Below, piece by piece: positions 48,391 to 59,586 of a stretch of 60,000 bases of DNA; position 1 is the stretch's first letter, and each line of letters begins with the position of its first letter. Below the pieces are notes generated by a model. It did not search any database, had not been told where the DNA came from, and saw nothing but the letters and a program-made list of their open reading frames with translations. The translations under genes were made by a program, and so were the position numbers. Location: positions 64,512,533-64,572,532 of the forward strand of contig OX485804.1 of NCBI GenBank assembly GCA_950295325.1. The letters are read 5' to 3'. This DNA is from Polytrichum commune (lineage: Eukaryota > Streptophyta > Polytrichopsida > Polytrichales > Polytrichaceae).

Positions 48391-50806
48391 TGCTTTGTGG
48401 AATTCCTTGCGATTTAGCTCCAAATCTCATTGATGTCATCTTGTGCCTTGGGAGGATTTCGTTTTCTACTACGCAAATCGTTGTTAGTGAAAGAGCAGCA
48501 TGCATGGTCAGAGTCCTGATTTCTTCTTGTAAGCCATTTTCCCTTCTCCCTGATTTCTGTATTTATTTCTATTTCTATATCATTGGGGGTTATTGGTGGT
48601 GACTAAAAGGTATCTCAATTTCCTCATTGTGCGCCCTTTTCCTCAATCCCATGCACTAGACTGATATGTGCAATTTAGGTTGTCCCACGCTACATTCCAC
48701 ATTGTTTTGAAATTTGTTTACTACAATAACCCAAAAAAAAAACTTTAAAAAAAATTATGGTTGTTATAGAGAATGGTTAACAAATTTATAAGTTTTTGTA
48801 ATCTTATTTTGATCCGAATTTTTTAAGTAATTTGCATGGGTAAAGAGGCAACCTAATTGCACATATCAGTGTAAGTAACATCAAATGGCGAAAATAACAT
48901 TTTCCCTCCATTAAGTATTTTTTATTGTAAACCTTACGAGCAATAATGTTTCCATACTTGTTCTAAGGTAGGTGCACCCAATTTGCTTTGTGACCTATTG
49001 TGGACACTTAAACTCAAGGGTCACATAGTGGACACAAAGCATATTATGTTGATATTTAAATGGTCCCCAAAAATGATAAACCAAATGAAGACTCATATCA
49101 TGACTTATGTGCACTTACACCATGTTCACCTTGTAGCACATGGTCATATAAATAAGTGACTCAAGGTTCAAACATAGGTAAGGCACTTAATTGAAATATA
49201 TATATATAAATGCATTGGAAGCAAGTGTCACATGTAACTTGTGGTCCTAAATTCTCACTTAGAAGATATTCGCCTTGATTCCAAAATTTAAATTCTTGAT
49301 TCTCATGTTTCTCATTTAAATTTGCCAATGTGCTCATGTAATTTCTTTCTTCGTTTTGTGAATATGTTGAAATCCAAGAATGTGTCCGTAATAGATGCCC
49401 ATGTAGGAGTCGATGGTTAGTTCTTGATACTTTGGACCTCGTTGCAATCCAAAACCTCCTTTTCCTTGCTTATGGTTGGTGTTGCTTGCAATACCTACCT
49501 TCTTCAACATGAAAATATGCTACACTCATATTGTATTTAGTGTCACTTACTATGTATAATTACACAATGCTATACCTATTTACTATATATCTCATTTTTT
49601 TCCAAAAAAAGGTCAAATTGGTTGTTTGGACATTATAGAATGTTTACATATTTACTAGGTAAAATTTTACATTAATAGTAAAAGATAAACACTGTGCAAC
49701 TCCAAATAGCAAGTGACACTAAATATCATATTTAGTGTAGACTGGTGACTGTTACGATAAAAACATCTCGTTGTTGTCAACTTCAATCAGAATTTGGAAG
49801 GTAAACACACTCAAATGCTTTTTTGGACAATTGGCAATCTCAAACCGGGTCTCAAAGTTCCTGACTCCGAAACTTCAATGAACTAATGACAGTTGAAAAG
49901 AGACCATTCAAAATAACTTAGGTACACCATCTTTTGGATATTGTGTGATCTTTTCATCAGTATGCCCACGATTAGTGCAAATTTTACTGAATGTGGCACG
50001 ATAATTTCACTGAACCTAGTCAAAATAATGTGACTTAAATCAAAATAAGTAATATATAAGATGATGATAACAGTCACACTAATTATAATCTGAATATTCT
50101 AATATAATAATCAAGTAAATATAAGATGATGATAGTCACACTAACTTTAAGATGAATATTTTAGTGTACAAGTCAGTAAATGTCTACGTTAGAAAATGAT
50201 GTGATCTGAAAATGAATGTGATGCACACAAATTTAAACAATCAGGGTTAAGCACATGTCACACTATGTTGGAAAAAATGTAAAAGGTGAACGCCCCTATT
50301 GAGAACTGCTAATTATAATGGCTTCCAACTTATATGTACAATATCCAAAGTCTGGATTTGACATATATGATAGAAACTAATATACATCTCCTTATGACTT
50401 TCACTTCAAGAATTCAGAAGATAGCACCCTGACCCCAGAAATAGCAAGCTCACTCTCATGTTCCTCATTTGGCTTTGCTAGTATGCCCAGTTATTTTTAT
50501 TTTGTTATCAGACCTCTATATATTATGAAACCCAATACATGTCTACAATAGGCGCAATTTAATAGTTCTCAATTCAATGCTCACCTGCTGCAGCATCTCA
50601 TTTTTGTAAGAAAAGTCTTGCACCATTTTCTTTAAGATTCAAATTCACCAAATTGAAATTTCCTGTACAAATGACTAGTCAAAAACCTGTCCATCTCAGT
50701 GTTCATACACTTGTCTTCAGCGACATCTGTCTCTTATCATTGCCACTGTTTCTGGAACAAAAAATCTGCTATGTAACTATCATCACTATCATGACAGTCA
50801 TGTGTG
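48391..50806. other. Convergent intergenic region between the SWI1-like and ZRSR genes
   Basis: Both genes end here, so it carries two 3' UTRs. A repeat with AAATTTATAAGTTTTT (about 48670-48860) matches 23215-23410. A MITE lies at 49523-49741. The rest is AT-rich with no supported ORF. Confidence 0.6.
49523..49741. mobile_element. MITE, TTTAGTGTCACTTAC family, copy 2 (~219 bp)
   Basis: Left end CTACACTCATATTGTATTTA then GTGTCACTTACTAT. The right end is the inverse, with CCAAATAGCAAGTGACACTA then AATATCATATTTAGTGTAG. The TIR of about 45 bp includes the GGAGTTRCACA subterminal motif shared with copy 1 at 7232-7446. Confidence 0.82.
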
Positions 50807-53800
50807 TCAAGTTCGTTGTGGCCCTTTGTCATTCTCATCTGGAGATGATATTCTTCTCTCGCTATCTCTGTGTCGTTCTGGACTTTGTTCAGCCAGCTCT
50901 TCACTGCTACTTGCACTCTTCTCAGGCTTAACGGACCTAGGAGAGTCCAGTTTCTTTTCCCTCGTTGACCTTCTATCCTTGTAAATTTCTTGCCTTCGCG
51001 ACTTATCCCGATGTCTTTCAGAACTTGGTTCACCCAGATCTTCACTGCTACTACCATTTCTCTCTCGCTCAAGTGTTCCAGAAGAGATTGTTTTCTTTGA
51101 CCTCCTTGACCTTCTATCCTTGTGGTGAGCTCGGCCTTCTGACCTATCTCTGTGGTTTTCTGGACTTTGTTCACCCAGCTCTTCAGTGCTACTATCATTT
51201 CTCTCTTGCTCAAGTTTTCTAGAGGAGACCACTTTCTTATCCCTCCTTGACCTTCTATCCTTGTGGACATCTCGGATACGTGATCTATCCCAATGTCTTC
51301 CTGGATTTTGTTCACCCAACTCTTCACTGCTACCGTCATTTCTCTCTTGCTCGAGTTTTCTAGAAGAGATGACTTTCTTTTCCCTTGTTGACCTTTCATC
51401 CCTGTGGACATCTCGGCCTCGTGATTTATCCCGATGTCTTCCTGGACTTTGTCCACCCAGTTCTTCACTGCTACTATCATGTCTCTCTTGATCTAGTACT
51501 CTTGAAGAGACCAGTCTATCTTCCCTTCTTGGCCTTTTATCCATGTGGACATCTCCACTTTTTGACCTGCTACCAGAGTGATCACCATGTCGGTGGCTGC
51601 GACTGCGTTCAGAGGGGCCACCACCATCATCATGTGAATAATGATCTCGACCTGAGGAGTGTGCATTGTTATCATAAGGACTTTCTTTCCATTGCTGTTC
51701 TCTTCGCACATATTTTCCTGAATCCCTCTCCCTTCTGTAACTGTCATCGCTCCCAGCTCTTCTAGAATCCCTGCGTCTCCTCTCATCACTGTACATTCTA
51801 TCCCTATCTCGTCTTTGATCACCTTGATCAGGAGTGGAATCTCGATGATGTCTCTCCCTTCTCTGCTGCCTGTCATAATCTTTGTCAAGATTGGGATATC
51901 CAAAAAGCTTACCCATCTTATCTTTCCAATACCTAGGAGGTGGCCTGTCCCAATCAGCCCACTCGTACTCCCTACGTGGATTTTCAAAGCAATGCATGAA
52001 ATTGCAAGCTGAACCATGTGAGCACCCCTGTTGTATAAAGCACCAAACAAATTCTTGATCAGGCCATTTATTCCTTAAAAAAACTCTTACTTGCCATGCA
52101 AACAAACTGACATGCACTACCTATGAAGAATGCTGTCCAGCTGACTTGCTCACAACATGGCATGGAGGTGAACCTTCCACTTCAATGCAATAACAACAGC
52201 ACTTCAGAAACCCATACCTTGACATAGTTCTTATATTATCTACAAATCCCAACACATCACCTTGTGGTTTGCTTGCATGTACTCTCCACAAATTGCTGAC
52301 CTCCATTTTGTAATCCCTACAAACTCACATGTAATCTGTAGACAAAAAAAAAAAAAAAAAAAACTAGTAGATTTCAGATAAGGACTCATCATAAGCACAA
52401 ACTCCCATCAACTTACATAAGTCAGACTGCAAATTGTCTCCTACCACAATATCAAAGAAAATTGATTGCCTTAGAGCAAGCCAGGGTCAGTTGGCAGCAA
52501 AATGAAAAACCAGACAGAAACTGAGAAAGCTGAGAACTACAGCACTGCTTGTAAGTGATCAGGCACTACAAATCCCTTTGTAGCCAGCAGCAATACACCA
52601 CAAACAGTTGGAAGTGAGTACTCATATTGTAATCTCACAATACTGTAGAGGATGCTCTCTTTCATCTGTACTAGTGCCGGAAAGTAGTTTCCACATGGCG
52701 TTGAAGGGGGCCTCAACCAATGTTGATTGACACGTGGCAAAACTCGAGGGGAAAACTAAATCATTTTTGTAGAAATAGAGAGCCCTTTATGGTACACCTT
52801 ATAATTGCAACAAAAAGCACAAGTCTCAAACAGTATAAGATTCATTGGCTCTTTACAGTGCCCAAATGAGTAGGTTATCACATGCATCAACCTGCTTCTT
52901 AGCATAGAATCTCCCATTGATAGCATTGTAAGCTGCAACTGCTGATTCTGGTGATAAGAAGTGAACATACACATTTCCTCGCATATGATGTGAACCATTT
53001 CGGCACACCTGCTCAACATCAAAAACTCCGAAAATCAGCACACCATGTACATAATAAGTTGAGGTCCCTGTTGTCAAACTTCATGGTCCCAAACAGATCA
53101 ATGTTCATAAAGAGTGTGTACATTCACCTGTCTTCCTGTCCTTGCTGAATAGATTCAGAGTATTCAGGGTCAAAAAAATACCTTAAAATTAACCAGTTCT
53201 CCAAATTGAAGGAACTCCGAATGCACATCTTCATAGAATTCTTCAAATTCTTGTTCCACTTCCTCTTCAGTATACTGTCAATCAGCAGCAGCCACACATT
53301 GGGTGAATTGATTCTACGGTGGCGTTTGTGACACGTCCGTGCTACTCCACCATCTAGACCACAAGTCAAGGTAATCTTCCATACCACAATAAACAACATC
53401 CTGGTAACTCTGGATACCCTGAGACCTGCAGCGCATCCTCACGACCTAACCCGAAATGGAACTTGATTTGACAGGATATAAGTCAGCTAGAGGCAAACCC
53501 TTCAGACTCCAGAGAAGTTATTGTTACTGTTAGATAACCAGATAATGCTGCTTTGTCAGGCTGATTCTTAAGGAGTTGACGCAAATGGACCAGCACACTA
53601 GTGTACTAGACAAGATTGTATATTGTGATGGTTTCATTGCACAGTGATAAAAGACTGGACCCAAAAGAAATAAAATAGAATACAAATGGTGAACATAGAA
53701 CCCAAACATGATCAAGATGAGACATTTGACAGGTGGATACGATATCTGGTTGCCTCCATTGTACTATGCCACAAGGCTGCCAACACAAACCTCAAGGCTA

Positions 53801-56800
53801 TCAGAAGATTCTGAGGATAATCCAGCCCCACAGTACATGGACTGCATAAGCAGAGTACAGGCTTTATCGCGAACAAAAGGATGTATACGGCTGCACCGCA
53901 CTCCATAGCGGCATACACCTGTCTTGATGTAGAATGGGCAGTTCCTCTTGTCCTGTGCCATCTCCAAATTTGTCATTAGGATGATAAGAAAGAATATATG
54001 ATAACTTTCTGCTCCAATGATTTGCTGCCTTCATGCATGCCATATCTTATAGAAATTTAAAACAGAAACTTCAGACAGAAGACTTGGACTCATATATATG
54101 CCTTTGGAATGATGTAAGAAACACTTACTCATATTCAGACAATAATTTACCTGTTCTGTTCCAAAATTTACAGGCTCCTCAGGTGCAGGTAGTGTATTCA
54201 GGTGATGAGTGGAGAATGCAGTGCTCTGAGGAGGTAATGGATTAGAGTACGGCTTGTGCTTATCCTGCCAATAAAACAGACCAGAAAGAGGTCAAGCTAC
54301 TTACAGTTAGAGTTGTTGTCACTGTTATGGTGTTTCAAATTGAGAAATCAGGTAGTAACACAAATCAGAATTGAACTGTTGGAAAAGATAGATAATGGGA
54401 ACTATGAATCAAGAAGGAACTTTATTACAAGGAGATGCATAAGAGAAACACCACACAAAGTTGTATCCAGAAAGAAAACTCGATGTCACATCACTATTAA
54501 TGCAAGAATCCACAACACGATTCTCAATGTGCCTTTGATTGATTCTTTTGAATCGATTTAAATAATCTTCGAACTCTCGTATACTCCCTCAACTCATGCT
54601 TCAGGTAGGAACAAAAGATAACAATCTCATGTGGTCCATTACCAGGACTCATTTGTTGAACTTCTGTAGTACTAAATGAAGCAAAGGATAGTGTTTTGTG
54701 CACTGTGGGATGTCATCCAGACAGATTGTAAAATTAGCTATGTAAGAATCAACTAGAGATGACTGATTGGAAAGAAGCCTCACACTTCAACTCTGTAGTT
54801 ATGTGCACAGGCAAAGGCACCTGATCACAAAATGTACTAATTTACCCTCAATTCATGAAAACAGTCCGAGTATTTTGGAGCGTCACTGTAACCAACAAAC
54901 CCTAAAATAGTGGAGCCACACTATTCGGAATTCAATAGCCCTGGTAATACCAAGGACAACCGATACTTACTGCAAGATTGTGCATGTGTTTCACAAACAA
55001 AACAAGAAGAAACTGACAGATATTATTCAGTATTACCTCAAGATCTGGTGTGCCTGTCTCAATCCCTTTTCTTACTTTCCTCCTAGCCTTTTTCACAATA
55101 ATCTCATTCCCTATCCAAGTGATTTCCGCAGGACCATCTTCCACATACTCCCAGCCCTCTTCAAGGACATCTGCCTCCTCTAGTTCCTTGCGTTGCTGCT
55201 CTTGCTTCAGCTGACAAAAAAAGGTCAAATCAAAAACAAGACTTGATAAAAAGTACATATGAACTCTTACAGGGCACGCCAGATTAAAATGTGCACAACA
55301 TCCAAACTCTGTTCTGAGAGGATCATCTGATCTTATTATGCACCCGACTGATAGTTCAGCTCCACGCATCACTTCCTCCTTACTCCTAGACAGTGAACCA
55401 TATGACCATTCAAACCTACCTGAGATAAAAACCAAGAAACAGCTCCTACTTTAACATCAGTCCTCTTCAAAGATAGACTGTAAGCAATAGACTTGGTACA
55501 TACATTAGACAGGAGCCTCTTAGTTTATTTTCTTTCTCAACCAGGATAAAATGATTCCAAGAACAGCCACTGCATTGACTCTTCCATGCACAGGGTGGCT
55601 TAAACCACAGCCTTAACCCAGATCCCATGAGAACTCCGAGGTTAAGCGGCCTAAGGCCGGAATAGTACTAGGGCGTGTGACCAGCCTACACTTGATTTTT
55701 CCAATGCAACCTACCACTACGGCCACCCAAGCAACCATGCAGGAACCCCTAGGGACTTGCCCTTGGGGGAGATAGGTGCAGACCAGGTTGTTCGTGTGGC
55801 GTTCAAGATGCTCAATTTTGAAAGGAGGCAGTAATCTTCAAGTGCCCTCTAATTCTTGTGATGCCCGTTTGGGGATTACATATAGAGTTAGACCAACTCC
55901 AAGACGAAGCAACAGCATATTTCATGCCAGTGGCAACATCGGAGTCATCTCTTCTTCATGCATGGCTAGAGTGCAACATAATTACAATTTAATGTTTACC
56001 CTAGTGTGCTCGACTTTTGGTACCGGCATGGCGCAACCCTTCAAGGTGTTCACCTTTGAAAGGAGGCAGTAGTTTTTGAGTGCCCACTAATACTTGTGAT
56101 GCCCGTTTGGGAATTACATATAGAGTTAGACCAACTCGAAGATGAAGCAGCATCATAATTCAGGCCGGCGGCAACATTGGAGCCATCTCTTCTTCTTTCG
56201 TGAACAAAATGCAACATAATTGCAATTCTATTTTTGCCCTAACGTGCTCGGCACACTCAGCATGCACCGGCTTGTCCGCGCCCGTTCCAGGTGTTCCCCT
56301 TTGAAGGGAGGCAGAGGAGGCAGTAAACTCCTGATGCTCGTTTCGGTATTACATATATCGGTGTCATCTCTTCTTCTTCTTCTTCTTCCGTGTACAAAGT
56401 GCAACAAATTTGCAATTCTAACTTTACCCGAACGTCCTCGGAACGCTCAGGTTCCCAGACACTTACACATTTGGTACATAGATTAGACAAGGAGCCTTAG
56501 ATTCCTTTCTTATCCAACACTGCGTCCAGGTATGGTCGCTGCTCGGTGGACAGGGGGCAACAAACCGTAATCACATTCCTGACCTGATGTATTTGTAATA
56601 CTGAGCCTCCCAGACACGCAACAACGTGAACTCCCTTCTCACCTTTCTGTCCGCTTCCTCTTTCTGTTTCCGCAGCCACTCCTGGTGCGCCTCTTCATCC
56701 CGCTGGCGCCACAACCGGTCCTGTTCGTCGTCCGCGGCTGGTTCTCCTCCGCCATTTTCATCGGCCGAATTTCCATCCTCTTCTTCTCCGTCCGGGCGCT

Positions 56801-56891
56801 GCGAAGCCACCTGCCGCCGCACCTGCACGCGTTTCAGCTTCTTCAGCAACTTCCGCTTTTCCTTGCGCGACATTTCGGACTCGTTTGACAT
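50807..56891 (-). CDS. U2AF35-related protein (ZRSR/Urp), plant type, 8 exons, 734 aa
   Basis: A U2AF35-like splicing factor that recognises the 3' splice site; in animals and plants mainly needed for U12-type introns; nuclear. Exons in coding order: 56643-56891, 55037-55210, 54151-54264, 53791-53952, 53182-53274, 52892-53008, 52261-52335, 50807-52027; every intron is GT-AG and phase 0. Residues 1-130 are a charged helical region ([24 protein letters not shown]). CCCH finger 1 is C184-x8-C193-x5-C199-x3-H203 ([20 protein letters not shown]). A U2AF-homology RRM follows ([37 protein letters not shown]). Finger 2 is C319-x10-C330-x5-C336-x3-H340, the longer spacing of plant homologues, preceded by the conserved Trp ([11 protein letters not shown]). 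Then [20 protein letters not shown] and an Arg/Ser/Asp-rich tail with five 47-residue repeats (res 478-712). Length is close to the ~757 aa Arabidopsis homologue. Confidence 0.96.
50876..51580 (-). repeat. Five 141-bp tandem repeats within the ZRSR coding exon
   Basis: Units in coding order: 51440-51580, 51299-51439, 51158-51298, 51017-51157, 50876-51016, each exactly 141 bp (47 codons). The protein consensus includes [20 protein letters not shown] then [20 protein letters not shown] and LGEQSPE. A partial sixth start (RHRDSERR) precedes the stop. The exact length and frame conservation show the repeats are kept as coding sequence. Confidence 0.95.
52344..52363. repeat. Poly-A/T run beside the exon 7 acceptor
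   Basis: A run of 20 A on the plus strand, read as poly-T on the coding strand, lies just upstream of the TGTCTACAG acceptor of ZRSR exon 7 and serves as an extreme polypyrimidine tract. Confidence 0.9.
55497..56535. repeat. Duplicated and tandem-repeated block inside ZRSR intron 1
   Basis: Intron 1 (55211-56642) holds three tandem copies of a ~240-bp unit, marked by TTTGAAAGGAGGCAGTA-like words near 55818, 56055 and 56301, with CTTGTGATGCCCGTTTGGGA and CATCTCTTCTTC blocks in order. Flanking it, GGTACATACATTAGACAGGA (55497) and GGTACATAGATTAGACAAGG (56473) are a further direct repeat of about 60 bp. Confidence 0.82.
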
Positions 56892-57768
56892 CGATTGCTT
56901 TCGTTTGCGTTGTCTGGTGGAGCGTTCCGATCATCGACACCATGATCGAATGGAGTTGGCTATGGCGGGTTCGGTCATTCCGCGTTTGCGACACGGTACC
57001 GTTTCTGGTAACGCAGGGTTAGGGCGTCCATAGCCGGGCCTCGCCGGGTATGGACCCTACTACCGCGGGTCGAGAGCTACACTACACTAATAAACATACA
57101 TGATTTAGTGTGGCCCACGCTATTCAACATTGACCATAGTGCTAAAGAGAGCGCTATGTGACAAGTCATGAAGACCAACTCTAATTAACTTCGCACATTG
57201 ATTTTGATGTCACACTAAATTAAATGTTTAATGAAATCGCAGGGAGATTGACTACACATTTTATTTGTAGTTAATTTGATCATCGTTGGGCATGATAAAA
57301 TCTCATAATTATTAACAAAAAAATGTCAAGTTTTTAGTCATTATCATTTTTCACATTTTGTCTATGTGTGTTGTAAATATAGAAAAATTATGTCTTAAGT
57401 TTTTTTGAGTATAGCTTTATGTAATTCCAAATGATACTTCACTCTGATTGAATAAGAAGGTGTAATTACACATGGGCTGGTTCATTTTCCTATGTTTTGT
57501 TTAATTGAAAATCAACACATTAGGCAACTTGTCATAATTGGTCACTCATCCAAGTGGAGAAGACCTCAAACAATTCTCTTGCGCATTTCTATCCATGTAG
57601 AGAACATTGCATCCACATTGCATCAACAAGTATATAAGGGGGCACATTGATGTATTGTTATCACTTTATTGTATGAGACATTTGATTGAAAAGAAGTTAT
57701 GCCTTCTTTATTCAATTGCATAACCAATTGAAAATATATTGTTGTTGTATTGTTTTTCATAGACAAAT
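56892..57768. promoter_or_regulatory. Divergent promoter region between ZRSR and the downstream ORF
   Basis: An 877-bp interval between divergent starts. A TATA-like TATATAAGGGGG at 57631-57642 lies ~130 bp before the ATG at 57769. Near 57095-57135, TTTAGTGTGGCCCACGCTAT then TCAACATT resembles the repeats at 23215 and 48670, so part of the region is repeat-derived. The ZRSR side is GC-richer (56892-57060) without an evident TATA box. Confidence 0.45.
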
Positions 57769-58323
57769 ATGGAAACTAGATGGGGTAGCACGTATGGTCA
57801 AGGGCTTGTAGGTGGAGGCCATGGTGGCAAGCATGGAGGAGGGGTAAATGTTCCTCCACCAAGTGCTTCTCCAAGTATGGTTGGATCATCCACGGTTGCA
57901 GTGCAAGATGAACATGTGAGTAGTCAACGAATTGGGGAAAAAAGAAAAGGGATTGATGTTGAATCCCAGTACATGGCAGATGCACTCACAAACTTTGGTT
58001 TAATATATGGAGCAAAAGAGGATGCCAAACTAGAAGCTTACATACAATTAAATCAAAAATTCACTAAAATGAACATTCTCGCCAAGGAAAGGGCGGTACA
58101 AGCACAAATCGAGGCAGAGGAGAGGATGGTCCAAGCATACTTGGACGCTAAGGAGAGGATGGCTAAGAGAGCCGAGGAGTTTGCATTATTGATAGAATCA
58201 TTTGGAAAGGTGATCCAAGGTAGTATGGCATTAGTTTTGTATTTTTTCATTTTTTCGTGTAGATTAGTTATACTTACGAGGATGGTTGATTGTACTTTGT
58301 TTTTTTTTGGTCTTTTAAGATAA
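57769..58323 (+). CDS. Unrecognised protein, Gly-rich start and helical charged C-terminal half
   Basis: Begins METRWGSTYGQGLVGGGHGG, followed by a Gly/Pro/Ser-rich segment, a basic GEKRKG patch and a region predicted by eye to be a long amphipathic helix (AKLEAYIQLNQKFTKMNILA then KERAVQAQIEAEERMVQAYL). After residue ~152 the frame turns hydrophobic and Phe-rich, and donor-like AAG|GTGATC (58209) and AAG|GTAGTA (58220) occur just before, so the true exon probably ends there and the stop at 58323 is read-through. An acceptor-like TTTTCATAG sits before the ATG. It may be a lineage-specific gene or the accessory protein of a transposon; no family recognised. Confidence 0.45.
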   Translation: METRWGSTYGQGLVGGGHGGKHGGGVNVPPPSASPSMVGSSTVAVQDEHVSSQRIGEKRKGIDVESQYMADALTNFGLIYGAKEDAKLEAYIQLNQKFTKMNILAKERAVQAQIEAEERMVQAYLDAKERMAKRAEEFALLIESFGKVIQGSMALVLYFFIFSCRLVILTRMVDCTLFFFGLLR

Positions 58324-59586
58324 TATTTATATTTTAATAAACGCTTACTTTCAATATCCAATATCTACATCTCTAATCTCTAATAACTATTTATATCTAT
58401 GTAATATCATATTTTTTATTTTTTTTATAAAACACTCAGCCAACCTTGTCACTTGTTGTCAAGGCAACCAATCGATTTGCCAAGTTGGAGGCATCGGGCA
58501 AGTACCCTTATTGGTTGGTTGCAAGGGGGGTGCCTTGCAACTAGCCAGCCGAGGCACCCGCCCGGCTTTAGCGCTAGCGGCCTGGCTAGCCGCCACCCTC
58601 TGCGGGGTCCCCGGATGGTCAGGGTTGGCTGGCTAGGCTAGCAGTTGCCTTGGTGTGGCCCCTTTGGTGGGGATACGAGGGACCAACATATTAAGCATGT
58701 GCAAGATGGATGTAAAGTCTACAAAGAATCCTATGTGGCATCAAATGGATCATGTTTCAAGGTCGCTTGGATTATTTTCAAAAACCACCTCTTAGAAGTA
58801 AGCCTAACACAACACCGAGAGACCATGGCATTCCAAAATCTCACAACCGTCGATTCATTATATTTTAGAGTCATGTGTGAGGATCCCACATGAATAGAAA
58901 TTCATTGAAATAGCATTTGATTGAGGGCCCGGTCACATATGAATTCACATTGTACTCATGGGCCCATGACCACACTACATGAACACTTCTTTTGGGCTCT
59001 CACAACTTCATGGTTCTTGGCTTGTGTGTGAAGTGGCCCTTATATTCTCTCCAATTCGATCCGATGATGAGTATGAAATCATGTGCATGAGGTCACCACA
59101 TGACATCAACATGCCAACATTTCATCCACCCAAAAGAGTACCAAAACAAAAATGGAAAGGAAAAAGGGGGTTGGCCCCTTCCCTTCCTCCGCCGTTCCCT
59201 CCGGAGGGGCCACTTGCCTCCCTTGCATGAAGCCAAGCATCACACAAAAGCCCATTCAGCTTTGCATTCCTTTCATCATCTTCCTCGCACTGCCATCTCT
59301 CTTACAATCAATTCACAACTTGACTTCTCTCTTGGAGAGGTGAGCTACTAAGACTACAACATGTGATTCTTAGGATGTGTGCCTAGCAAGAATGTTTGTT
59401 TCTTCAAATCTGTTCCCCTCTCATCTTCTTGTCTCTGTAGTCTCTGTAACTGGCTACCTCTCATCTTCTTGGCTTTTTTATTCTCTCTGCCCTTTGGGTA
59501 GAAGATAAATCACACTTTAAGTGGACTTGACTCTTTGAGGTGAGCTATGCGGTTTTTGAGATTTGTGCCATGCATGTGGTAATCAC
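58324..59586. other. Intergenic DNA with a GC-rich palindromic patch
   Basis: AT-rich up to 58430, then a GC-rich stretch (58440-58680) with repeated CTAGC-type words (CTAGCCAGCC, GGCTAGCCGCC, GGCTGGCTAGGCTAGC) and an inverted relation between TTGTCAAGGCAACC (58456) and AGCAGTTGCCTTGG (58640), probably a short TIR element. Later short ORFs (58645-59351) overlap in several frames and have no recognisable domain. Confidence 0.4.

Noticed and set aside
50737-51480. 247-codon minus-strand ORF overlapping the ZRSR tail
   Set aside because: It is an alternative frame of the 141-bp coding repeats; frame conservation and the family C-terminus support the other frame.
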